Assembly (NCBI GenBank): GCA_965140355.1
Contig: OZ223194.1
Coordinates: 1,240,001-1,304,000 of the forward strand
DNA from: Acetobacterium sp965140355
GTDB taxonomy: Bacteria; Bacillota; Clostridia; Eubacteriales; Eubacteriaceae
Direction: 5' to 3'
DNA length: 64,000 nt
The notes beneath the pieces were generated by a model. It made no database searches. It was not told where the DNA came from and saw nothing but the letters and a program-made list of their open reading frames with translations. The position numbers and the translations under genes were made by a program. Below, one piece after another: positions 1-7,318 of this stretch. Positions within the stretch are counted from its first letter, which is position 1. Each line of letters opens with the position of its first letter.

Positions 1-59
1 AACGTTAATGCAAGATTGACATGATAGACTAATTTCAGTAAGAAAAGGAGGTTCTTAAT

Positions 60-983
60 TTGAGTGATTTTATAATTGAAACAAAAAATTTGACCAAACA
101 ATATGGCGAACAAAAAAGTGTTTCGAACCTGAATATCCATGTCAAAAAAGGACGGATCTATGGTTTGCTTGGCAGAAACGGCGCAGGAAAAACCACGGCC
201 ATGAAGATGTTGCTGAATCTGACAAGGCCGACTTCCGGAGAAGTTCGAATTTTTGGTAAAAGCATTCAGGGAAATGAAAAGAAAATTCTGCCCCGCATTG
301 GCAGTTTAATTGAAGCCCCGGGATTTTATCCAAATTTGACCGGTACGGAAAACCTGAAAATTTTTGCCCAACTTCGAGGTGTTTCTAAGCGTACCGCGGT
401 AAAAGATGCATTAGCGGTTGTGGGACTGCCATATGGAGATAAAAAGCTGTTTTTGCAGTACTCCCTTGGTATGAAGCAGCGCTTAGCCATTGCCTTGGCA
501 ATCATGCACGATCCGGAGCTGCTGATTTTGGATGAGCCGATTAATGGGCTTGATCCAATCGGGATTGCCGAGATGCGTTCGTTTATCCGGGAGTTGTGCG
601 ATGTGAAGGGGAAAACCATTTTAATTTCCAGCCACATTCTTTCAGAAATATCTCTGTTAGTGGATGATATTGGAATCATTGACCACGGGGTCTTACTGGA
701 GGAAGAAAGCCTTGCCGAACTGGAAGAAAAAAACAGTAAACACGTCCATTTTGGTGTTTCTGACACTGCACAGGCGGCCAGAATCATGGAGATGAATTTT
801 GGAGCCAGAAACTTTACCGTGGGAAATGATCATAGTCTGCGCTTATATGATCATAATTTTTCTGTGGCGGCACTCAATCGTGCTTTTATTGAAAACGGAT
901 TGGAGGTATCGGAAGCTCACACCTGTGAAGATACCTTGGAGGATTACTTCAAGCGGATAACCGGAGGTGAAGGTATTGCATAA
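60..983 (+). CDS. ABC transporter ATP-binding protein, BcrA/LanF type
   Basis: This 307-residue ATPase probably powers export or extraction of a membrane-active peptide antibiotic (bacitracin/lantibiotic class) through the two permeases that follow. Walker A is GRNGAGKT at about residues 38-45. The signature is SLGMKQR near 135-141, the form typical of BcrA/LanF instead of LSGG. Walker B is LLILDEP at 154-160. An extra C-terminal region (about 220-307) follows the nucleotide-binding domain, as in BcrA. Translation starts at TTG with an AGGAGG site 8 bases upstream. The gene overlaps the next by 17 bases, so the two are coupled. Family role is well supported; the substrate is not known. Confidence 0.9.
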   Translation: MSDFIIETKNLTKQYGEQKSVSNLNIHVKKGRIYGLLGRNGAGKTTAMKMLLNLTRPTSGEVRIFGKSIQGNEKKILPRIGSLIEAPGFYPNLTGTENLKIFAQLRGVSKRTAVKDALAVVGLPYGDKKLFLQYSLGMKQRLAIALAIMHDPELLILDEPINGLDPIGIAEMRSFIRELCDVKGKTILISSHILSEISLLVDDIGIIDHGVLLEEESLAELEEKNSKHVHFGVSDTAQAARIMEMNFGARNFTVGNDHSLRLYDHNFSVAALNRAFIENGLEVSEAHTCEDTLEDYFKRITGGEGIA

Positions 984-1749
984 CTTGCTGATCACTGAAT
1001 TTAGGAAATTCAGAAGAAAGAAAATCTTTATTTTGGGTATACTGGCCGCGTTTATCTTTCCTCTTTTTAATTGTGTATTGTTGTCAGATCCCAATTTTGC
1101 AAGCATCCAGTCGGGCGTAAGAGAGGACAATGCTTTTTTGTTGTTAATGCCCTTACTGATTATCTTGGCGGCTAATTTGTTTTTCGTAGAACAGGACAAT
1201 GATACCCTAAAAAATCTGCTATGCATACCGGTGTCTAAAAATCAATTGGTATTTGTCAAGCTATTGGTTTTGCTGCTTTTTTCGGTTGCTTTTCAGTTAA
1301 TGGGATTTATGGTTGGCACCGTAATTGCTGTGTTTCAAAAGATCCCGTTGAATGATTTTGTATTTCAGTTTTTTTTAACCGCATCAACCGGGGTACTTAT
1401 GTGGGCGGCGGCATTGCCATGTATTGGACTGGTCATCTGGTTTAATAAAAGCTATATTCTTTCGGTTATTATCGTGTTTTTTTACACCTTGTTAAATTAT
1501 GTGCTGCATTTCAGCGATGCCATTATGATGCAGCCGTTAGGGATAAATGCCGGAACGCTTATGCCTGTGCCCATGATTTTTCGGTGGCTGTACCAATTTT
1601 ATACACCCGTTGGGGAAATTCAGATAGCGTTTTATAATCGTTTCAGCCAATACTTTGTATCGGCACCGATATGCTTCGGGGTGCTTTTGCTGGAAGCGGC
1701 AGTTTGCATTTATTTGATGATGCACATCTATCGGCGCCGAGAAATTTGA
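967..1749 (+). CDS. ABC-2 type permease, first of a pair
   Basis: A 260-residue membrane protein with about six hydrophobic helices, partner of the upstream BcrA-like ATPase. A cytoplasmic N-terminus (residues 1-15, rich in K/R) is followed by a first helix near 18-38. The segment EQDNDTLKNLLCIPVSKNQ near 75-93 is typical of BcrB/LanE/LanG permeases, which carry a D-T-L-K-N-L motif between helices 2 and 3. It starts at GTG inside the end of the ATPase gene with GGAGG just before it. Likely role: membrane part of a self-protection or resistance exporter. The specific peptide cannot be told. Confidence 0.85.
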   Translation: MKVLHNLLITEFRKFRRKKIFILGILAAFIFPLFNCVLLSDPNFASIQSGVREDNAFLLLMPLLIILAANLFFVEQDNDTLKNLLCIPVSKNQLVFVKLLVLLLFSVAFQLMGFMVGTVIAVFQKIPLNDFVFQFFLTASTGVLMWAAALPCIGLVIWFNKSYILSVIIVFFYTLLNYVLHFSDAIMMQPLGINAGTLMPVPMIFRWLYQFYTPVGEIQIAFYNRFSQYFVSAPICFGVLLLEAAVCIYLMMHIYRRREI

Positions 1750-1767
1750 GGAAAGGGGGTATTTTTG

Positions 1768-2580
1768 ATGCTTCGTATTATAAAAACTGAATTTTTGAAA
1801 TTAAAGCGATTTCATGTTTTGCTCATTGGTTTTATTGGGATGACGCTTCCGGCAATTTTAGCGGTATTTACACAGGCGGTCGCCACGCAGGAGGCCACGG
1901 CACAAGAGTTCAACTTTTCCGCTCTCTTTGACAGTACCATCTGGAATAGCGCAACGATTTTCATGCCGGTAATTTTCACCTTGATCGGCGGCTATTTAAT
2001 CAACCGGGAATACACCGATAACACCTTAAAAAACATCTTACCCGTCCCGGTAAGCTTTCAGCGTTTGTTATTTGGAAAACTGCTGGCAATGGGAATTTTG
2101 AGTGTGCTGTTCGGGTTATACAGTTATGCAGTAACACTCGCTGTCGGATTGCTGTCCGGGATTTCAGGACTGAGCCTTGCTTTTTTGTTCACAGGCCTTT
2201 TACAGATGGTAGGAATATCTGTCTGCACATACATTGCGGTTTTGCCAATCATTGCGGTTACAAGCCGAAGACCGGGAATTTTTATGGGCGGCGTTATCGT
2301 ATCCTTCCTATTCGGATATAGCGCGATGTTTATCAAAAATGTTACGATGCGCAGTTTGTATCCGATATTGTCTGGACTGACGGTTATGAGATTTGATACC
2401 GAAACATTCATGAACACTTCCGAACCGGGAAACCTCACGTTGTCGATGTTATCCTTGATAGGTATGCTTTTGCTCACAATCGTAATAGTGATGTGGACTA
2501 AACCACCACAAACCGCGGCGAAGCGTAAAAAACACCAAAGTGCCGGGATGTTTCTTCGGTCTCGGCAAAAAGGCCGCTAG
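1768..2580 (+). CDS. ABC-2 type permease, second of a pair
   Basis: A 270-residue protein with about six membrane helices and the same family hallmark as its neighbour, INREYTDNTLKNILPVPVS at roughly residues 74-92. The pair with the preceding permease matches the two-permease LanFEG/BcrAB arrangement. I chose ATG at 1768 over the TTG three bases earlier; GAAAGGGGG lies 6-8 bases upstream. The C-terminus is a basic tail (AAKRKKH...), probably cytoplasmic. No regulator directly follows. A two-component system lies 2.2 kb downstream but is tied to a different transporter. Confidence 0.83.
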   Translation: MLRIIKTEFLKLKRFHVLLIGFIGMTLPAILAVFTQAVATQEATAQEFNFSALFDSTIWNSATIFMPVIFTLIGGYLINREYTDNTLKNILPVPVSFQRLLFGKLLAMGILSVLFGLYSYAVTLAVGLLSGISGLSLAFLFTGLLQMVGISVCTYIAVLPIIAVTSRRPGIFMGGVIVSFLFGYSAMFIKNVTMRSLYPILSGLTVMRFDTETFMNTSEPGNLTLSMLSLIGMLLLTIVIVMWTKPPQTAAKRKKHQSAGMFLRSRQKGR

Positions 2581-2715
2581 TTATTTGGCCAAAGGCGCTG
2601 TTTTGGTAATTTGCAAAGCTTTTGATTGAAGACGACGATATGGTATAATCAGGAAACGATGTGGAATTAAATTGGCTGGTGGTATCGGCTAATGGTAAAT
2701 TTGGAGGTTAACTTG

Positions 2716-3534
2716 ATGGTACACATTGTATTCGGACATTTAGCGGCAGATACTTTAAAAGATATCCTGAAAAATGCAGGTCGAAAAAAAGAACGCGTAA
2801 TTACCTTAGAAGAAATGTTTTCGGTTGGTCCGATTTTGCATTTGCATAATCAAATCGGGTTAGACGCCAGAATTGACTGGATGAAAAACATCATGGGGAA
2901 AAATAATGAAGAATGCCAGGAATATTTTGAGGCGATCAATCAAATTAAACATATTTCTGAGGATCAGCCTATTTTAATTTGGATCTCAGAAAATTCAAGT
3001 GAACAGACCGGATTACGATATGTTTTATACCTAATGAAGGATAAAGCAAATAAAATTAAGATTATAAATACGTCAAAGAAATATGAAGAACTTTTTAGCC
3101 AACATAAGATACAATATATAGTGAGATACACGGGTGAAATAGCACCAGCTAAATTTCAAATAGTGTATCAAGAAGCCGAGAAAGACAAGCAATTAAACCC
3201 GCTTGAAAGAAATCATTTTGAAGCAGAATGGACGAATCTTGCAGAAAGCTGGGGCACGTTAAGAATTTGGCTAAATGGTAGAATTCAAAATGTTGCGGAA
3301 GAATATTATGATCAATATATGATTGAAATAGTAAAAAAATTCCATAATCAAAAAAATACTGAGGAATACATAAAAGTGCCAAGAATAATTGGCGAAATGA
3401 TTGGCAGTTTAGAGCAGCATTTAGGGGCTGAATTTTTAGAATACCGTTTAAAGAAGTTGATAAAAAAAGGCGTATTTGAAGTCGCAGGCAGTATCGAAGA
3501 TATGCGCGCTTATAAGATAAAATTAAGAAACTAA
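2716..3534 (+). CDS. DUF1835/DUF3658-type protein
   Basis: A soluble protein of about 272 residues. The N-terminal stretch (HIVFGHLAADTLKDIL, then EEMFSVGPILHLHNQIGLDARIDWM) is the hallmark of DUF1835 proteins. The C-terminal third, a helical region ending near R-A-Y-K-I, fits the DUF3658 domain usually fused to it. Biochemical function of the family is not known to me. ATG 2716 is preferred over an earlier ATG at 2692 because GGAGG (2703-2707) sits 8 bases before it. Base composition is more AT-rich than the flanking ABC genes. It appears monocistronic. Confidence 0.75.
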   Translation: MVHIVFGHLAADTLKDILKNAGRKKERVITLEEMFSVGPILHLHNQIGLDARIDWMKNIMGKNNEECQEYFEAINQIKHISEDQPILIWISENSSEQTGLRYVLYLMKDKANKIKIINTSKKYEELFSQHKIQYIVRYTGEIAPAKFQIVYQEAEKDKQLNPLERNHFEAEWTNLAESWGTLRIWLNGRIQNVAEEYYDQYMIEIVKKFHNQKNTEEYIKVPRIIGEMIGSLEQHLGAEFLEYRLKKLIKKGVFEVAGSIEDMRAYKIKLRN

Positions 3535-3550
3535 TTTGCAAATATCATCG

Positions 3551-3973
3551 GAAACATTGGCGATTGTTACCGCAGTACCGTTATCGGGACGGGATCGATA
3601 GAGTGATTATCGTTTACGTATGTGGAAAAACATCTGGAGCAAGGGATTTCCTTTTGAAGAAAAACGCGCAAGGCGATATTGTGAAGAAAGTTATGACCGT
3701 TCTTATTATCCATAGGGAGCGATACGTCAAAATGCAGCGTTGGTTGCTAATGGGGATCGGAGACGATTCCTTGCGTTATTAACAATTCCGACACTGGTAA
3801 TTCATGGAACCGCAGATGTATTGTTTCCGGTTGAAGCAGGAAAAGATACAGCGAAGACAATACCTGAAGCTAAATTACTTTTGATCGAAGGCATGGGACA
3901 TGATATGCCGGTGGGAACATGGAAAGGCATAGTTGAAGCGATTGTTAGTCTGGTAAACGGACATCCGTGTTAA
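3551..3973 (+). pseudogene. decayed alpha/beta hydrolase, 3' part only
   Basis: One frame reads through two TAG stops (3599-3601 and 3713-3715) and gives a continuous alpha/beta-hydrolase C-terminal half: W-K-N-I-W-S-K-G-F-P-F..., then IPTLVIHGTADVLFPVEAG with the acid-residue turn, then LLLIEGMGHDMP with the catalytic His. The nucleophile elbow (G-x-S-x-G) and the rest of the N-terminal half are missing upstream. Two shorter open frames here are pieces of this relic. The second TAG could come from CAG by one change. Loss of the N-terminal half argues against any stop-codon read-through. Confidence 0.8.
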
Positions 3974-4152
3974 AATAAACCTTTAAAAAAAGCGCAAAGA
4001 TGCTACAATTGGGTAACATGTATTGTTGTAATCTGACAGATGAATTGACCGCGGAGGAAGCTGAAAGCGATATGAAGCGATTAAGAATAAGCGTGGATTA
4101 AGGCTTCTAAAAAGGCCTAATAAAGCAATGAATGAGTTAGAAGGGAGATTTG

Positions 4153-4560
4153 ATGATGAAATATTTAGGATCATGTCTGTGTGGAGAAGTTACTTTTGAA
4201 ATAGAAGGAGATTTTGAAAATTTTTTTCTTTGCCATTGTAAGCGATGCCGGAAGGATACCGGTTCAGCACATGCTGCCAATCTGTTTTCTTCGACCGCCA
4301 AGTTAAGATGGCTGTCGGGTCAAGAAAAAGTTAAAACTTTTAATTTTCGTTCAGAGGGACACATAAAAAGTTTTTGTACTAATTGTGGATCGGCGTTGCC
4401 AAATCTTCAAATGGATGGAAAATTACTGGTTGTACCGGCAGGGAGTCTTGACAGCGATATAAACATAAAGCCGCAAGGACACATTTATTATGCAAGCAAA
4501 GCAAACTGGGATACTGAGCTTGAGAAAGTACCAAAGTTTGAAGAACTCCCAAATGAATGA
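4153..4560 (+). CDS. GFA/CENP-V family zinc protein
   Basis: A 135-residue protein of the GFA (glutathione-dependent formaldehyde-activating, CENP-V-like) fold. The zinc ligands are visible in order: CLCGEV near residue 8, LCHCKRCRKDTG near 27-35, and FCTNCGSALP near 77-84. Family members bind zinc; only a few have a shown activity, so a formaldehyde role should not be assumed. The start is ATG 4153 or the adjacent ATG 4156; GGGAG lies 5-8 bases upstream. It stands alone between the hydrolase relic and a two-component system. Confidence 0.85.
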   Translation: MMKYLGSCLCGEVTFEIEGDFENFFLCHCKRCRKDTGSAHAANLFSSTAKLRWLSGQEKVKTFNFRSEGHIKSFCTNCGSALPNLQMDGKLLVVPAGSLDSDINIKPQGHIYYASKANWDTELEKVPKFEELPNE

Positions 4561-4690
4561 ACATAAGCCTCTTTTTATAAGTTGCTTCGATAGTTTGCTT
4601 AGGGCACCTCGGGTCATATCAAAGAAGAGTGGTAAAAACGATAAATAGAGCACATGGACAACTATATATTGTGGTTGCGATGTGAAAAAC

Positions 4691-4735
4691 AGGCAAAAAT
4701 CAGGCTAAAAATGCCCGACTTTTGCCTTAGTTTTT
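4691..4735 (+). terminator. hairpin, weak intrinsic terminator
   Basis: AGGCAAAAATC (4691-4701) pairs with GACTTTTGCCT (4717-4727), 10 of 11 positions, and is followed by TAGTTTTTAG. It separates the GFA gene from the two-component operon. Confidence 0.5.
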
Positions 4736-4801
4736 AGAAGGAAATTCGGCGGAAAAGCCGACAGACGGCAGATATATATTTAAAAAGAAGGAGTGATAAA
4801 A

Positions 4802-5482
4802 ATGAAACATATTCTTGTGGTAGAAGATGATATAATGCTGAATTCAGGCTTATGCTATAACCTTGAATTAGATGAATATCAGGCCGTTTGCGTACATGAC
4901 ACGGCGACGGCTTGGGAAAAAATAAAGGACGAATCATTTGATTTAATTGTTTTAGATGTGAATCTTCCTGATGGCAGTGGGTTTGATCTGTGCAAGAAAA
5001 TCAAGGCGATACAAGAAGTTCCAGTAGTGTTTCTAACCGCCCGTGATTTAGAAGCGGATGTGATGGTGGGTTTTGAATTGGGCGCGGATGATTATATCAC
5101 CAAGCCTTTTAACATTAATATTTTCCGCAAAAAAGTGGCAGCCATTTTGAAGCGGTCTGAAAAATCGGCAAGAAAAAATATCTATGTGTGTGACGAGTTG
5201 GCCATAGATTTTGATAAGATGACGGCAGCCATAAAGGATAAGCCAGTTATCTTTACGCCAACGGAATATAAAATGTTAAAGGTTTTTACAAACAATCCCA
5301 ATATTTTGCTGACAAGACAGATACTTCTTGAAAAACTATGGGATTTTGAGGGGAACTTTGTAGATGAACACGCCTTGACAGTCAATATAAACCGCCTGCG
5401 AAGCAAAATTGAAACGGAGGACAGGAAATACATCAAAACGGTTTATGGCATGGGGTATTTATGGGTTGGTGATAAGGGTTGA
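4802..5482 (+). CDS. OmpR-family response regulator
   Basis: A 226-residue regulator with an N-terminal receiver (residues 1-115) and a C-terminal winged helix (about 130-226). The acidic pocket is VVEDD, the phospho-acceptor aspartate is in DLIVLDVNLPDG, the switch threonine is in FLTARD, and the conserved lysine is in YITKPF. The C-terminal domain ends TVYGMGYLW, typical of OmpR. It overlaps the kinase gene by 4 bases, so it is the partner of that kinase. Together they probably control the ABC genes at 6642-9829. ATG 4802 has AAGGAG 8 bases upstream; a GTG at 4793 is possible but overlaps that site. Confidence 0.93.
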   Translation: MKHILVVEDDIMLNSGLCYNLELDEYQAVCVHDTATAWEKIKDESFDLIVLDVNLPDGSGFDLCKKIKAIQEVPVVFLTARDLEADVMVGFELGADDYITKPFNINIFRKKVAAILKRSEKSARKNIYVCDELAIDFDKMTAAIKDKPVIFTPTEYKMLKVFTNNPNILLTRQILLEKLWDFEGNFVDEHALTVNINRLRSKIETEDRKYIKTVYGMGYLWVGDKG

Positions 5483-6516
5483 AAAAAAGCTTATCGACAA
5501 ATGGGCTTTACATTGGTATCGGGGTTGCTTTTACACTGCTTACAGCGTGTTTTATGGCAGTGATGTTCATCTATTCTGAGGACTGGACCATAAAGGGCGC
5601 GGCAATTATCTTTTCCCTGTTGCTTCTTTTATTGGGCATTACCTTGATTTTGTTGATCCGGAAAAAATTGCTTATTTTTTCAGAATCCTTGAGTTCCTGT
5701 ATTGATGACATCGTAAACGAAAAAAATGAGGTGGAATTTGATTTAGAGTCAGAAACCTTAATGGGCAAATTCAATTACAAGCTCAAACGATTATATGAAA
5801 TCATGCAGCGAAATGGCAATCAAACCAAAATAGAAAAAAAGGCTATTCAGGAGATGATTTCCGACATTTCCCATCAGGTCAAAACGCCGGTGGCGAACTT
5901 GAAAATGTATAATTCGACCCTGTTGGAGCGACAGCTTTCACCGGAAAAAGAACGAGAATTCCTTTCGCTAATGGATACGCAGATCAATAAGTTGGACTTC
6001 CTAATGCAGTCGATGGTGAAGATGTCAAGGTTGGAAACCGGCATTATTACGCTCTCCATTCAGCTGGCTCCACTATACGATACAGTGGGACTTGCCCTTG
6101 GGAGTATTGTCTTCCTGGCCGAAAAAAAGAATATCGAAGTTGCTGTAGACTGTGACCAGTTCCTTAAAGTACCGCACGATAAGAAATGGACAGCCGAAGC
6201 ATTATTTAACATTTTGGATAATGCCGTTAAGTACACTGCGCCGGGCGGAAAAATATCCGTAACCGTTGAGCAATGGGAAATGGCAACTAAGATTGACATT
6301 ACCGATACTGGAAAGGGAATCCCCGAACGGGATCTGGCACAAATTTTTAAACGTTTTTATCGCGAGGACGACGTTCACGACATTGATGGCATCGGCATCG
6401 GCCTCTATCTATGTCGCGAGATCATTTCTAAACAGGGCGGCTACATTCAGGTAAAATCTGAAGTAGGAAAAGGTTCCACGTTTTTGGTGTTCCTCCCGAA
6501 CGAAAGGCAGCTTTGA
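5479..6516 (+). CDS. sensor histidine kinase, short-sensor (Bce-like) type
   Basis: A 345-residue kinase. Two membrane helices (about 10-31 and 38-60) are joined by only a few residues (YSEDWT), so it has no real extracellular sensor. This is the layout of intramembrane-sensing kinases that take their signal from an ABC transporter. HisKA is centred on ISDISHQVKTPVANLKMY. The N box is NILDNAVKY, G1 is DTGKGIPE, F is FKRFYRED and G2 is GIGIGLYLC. It starts at TTG within the end of the regulator gene. By inference it answers to the transporter that follows it. Confidence 0.92.
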   Translation: MKKSLSTNGLYIGIGVAFTLLTACFMAVMFIYSEDWTIKGAAIIFSLLLLLLGITLILLIRKKLLIFSESLSSCIDDIVNEKNEVEFDLESETLMGKFNYKLKRLYEIMQRNGNQTKIEKKAIQEMISDISHQVKTPVANLKMYNSTLLERQLSPEKEREFLSLMDTQINKLDFLMQSMVKMSRLETGIITLSIQLAPLYDTVGLALGSIVFLAEKKNIEVAVDCDQFLKVPHDKKWTAEALFNILDNAVKYTAPGGKISVTVEQWEMATKIDITDTGKGIPERDLAQIFKRFYREDDVHDIDGIGIGLYLCREIISKQGGYIQVKSEVGKGSTFLVFLPNERQL

Positions 6517-6540
6517 GAGCTGTCTTTTTGCTATCCAGAA

Positions 6541-6610
6541 GGAAATGTCTCAAAACTGTGACAATCGATTTTGAAATTGAGACTATTGAGAGACATTTCC
6601 CCTGTATGAT
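6541..6610 (+). promoter_or_regulatory. long inverted repeat and promoter before the ABC operon
   Basis: Eleven-base perfect arms GGAAATGTCTC (6541-6551) and GAGACATTTCC (6590-6600) flank a region with further GTCTCAA-like half sites on both strands (TTGAGAC 6577-6583). A TATGAT -10 lies at 6605-6610, just past the right arm; no good -35 is seen, as expected for an activated promoter. The kinase gene ends at 6516 and the ABC gene starts at 6642. Likely target of the upstream response regulator (inference). Confidence 0.55.
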
Positions 6611-6641
6611 GAGAACATAAACTGAAACAGGAGAATTTTAT

Positions 6642-7307
6642 ATGAGCATATTAAAAACAAGCGAACTAAAAAAATATTACGGAGCCGAGCCGAACTTTGT
6701 CCGGGCGTTGGATGGGATCGCACTAAACGTGGAGCCGGGAGAATTTGTTGCGATCGTTGGCACTTCCGGTAGTGGCAAGTCCACGCTGCTGCATATGCTC
6801 GGCGGGCTGGATAATCCGACTTCCGGTAGCGTAGAAGTGGATGGAAAAGAACTGTCCAAAATGAACGATGACCAGCTTACTATTTTCCGACGCAGAAATA
6901 TTGGCTTCATTTTTCAGAACTACAATCTGGTTCAAACCTTGAATATTTACGAGAATATCATCCTGCCAATCAAGCTGGACGGAGAAAAGCCGGACCAAGA
7001 ATTTGTGGATAAAATTGTTAAGACACTTGGTTTAACAGAAAAGATTAATAGTATGCCTAACAATCTTTCCGGAGGTCAACAGCAGCGTGTGGCGATTGCA
7101 AGGGCGCTGGCAACAAAGCCGGCTATTATTCTTGCCGATGAACCGACCGGGAATTTGGACAGCAAGACCAGTCAGGAAGTTTTAGGGCTGCTAAAAATGA
7201 CGAGCCAACAATTCCATCAAACCATCGTGATGATTACCCATAACAGTGAAATTGCACAGCTTGCCGACCGGATTATCCGTCTTGAGGATGGCAAAATCGT
7301 TGAGTAG
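6642..7307 (+). CDS. ABC transporter ATP-binding protein, MacB/BceA type
   Basis: A 221-residue ATPase of the MacB/LolD/BceA class. Walker A is GTSGSGKST (40-48), the Q loop is FIFQNYNL, the signature is LSGGQQQR (142-149) and Walker B is IILADEP (162-168). It pairs with the large FtsX-type permease 11 bases downstream. Mechanotransmission by these systems acts on substrates at the outer face of the membrane, often antimicrobial peptides. Linkage to a short-sensor kinase suggests a peptide-sensing and detoxification module. ATG is preceded by ACAGGAGA. Confidence 0.92.
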   Translation: MSILKTSELKKYYGAEPNFVRALDGIALNVEPGEFVAIVGTSGSGKSTLLHMLGGLDNPTSGSVEVDGKELSKMNDDQLTIFRRRNIGFIFQNYNLVQTLNIYENIILPIKLDGEKPDQEFVDKIVKTLGLTEKINSMPNNLSGGQQQRVAIARALATKPAIILADEPTGNLDSKTSQEVLGLLKMTSQQFHQTIVMITHNSEIAQLADRIIRLEDGKIVE

Positions 7308-7318
7308 GGGGAAAAGAT

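Noticed and set aside
4018..4101. Twenty-seven-codon frame between the hydrolase relic and the GFA gene
   Set aside because: No ribosome site and no recognisable sequence; probably more decayed DNA.
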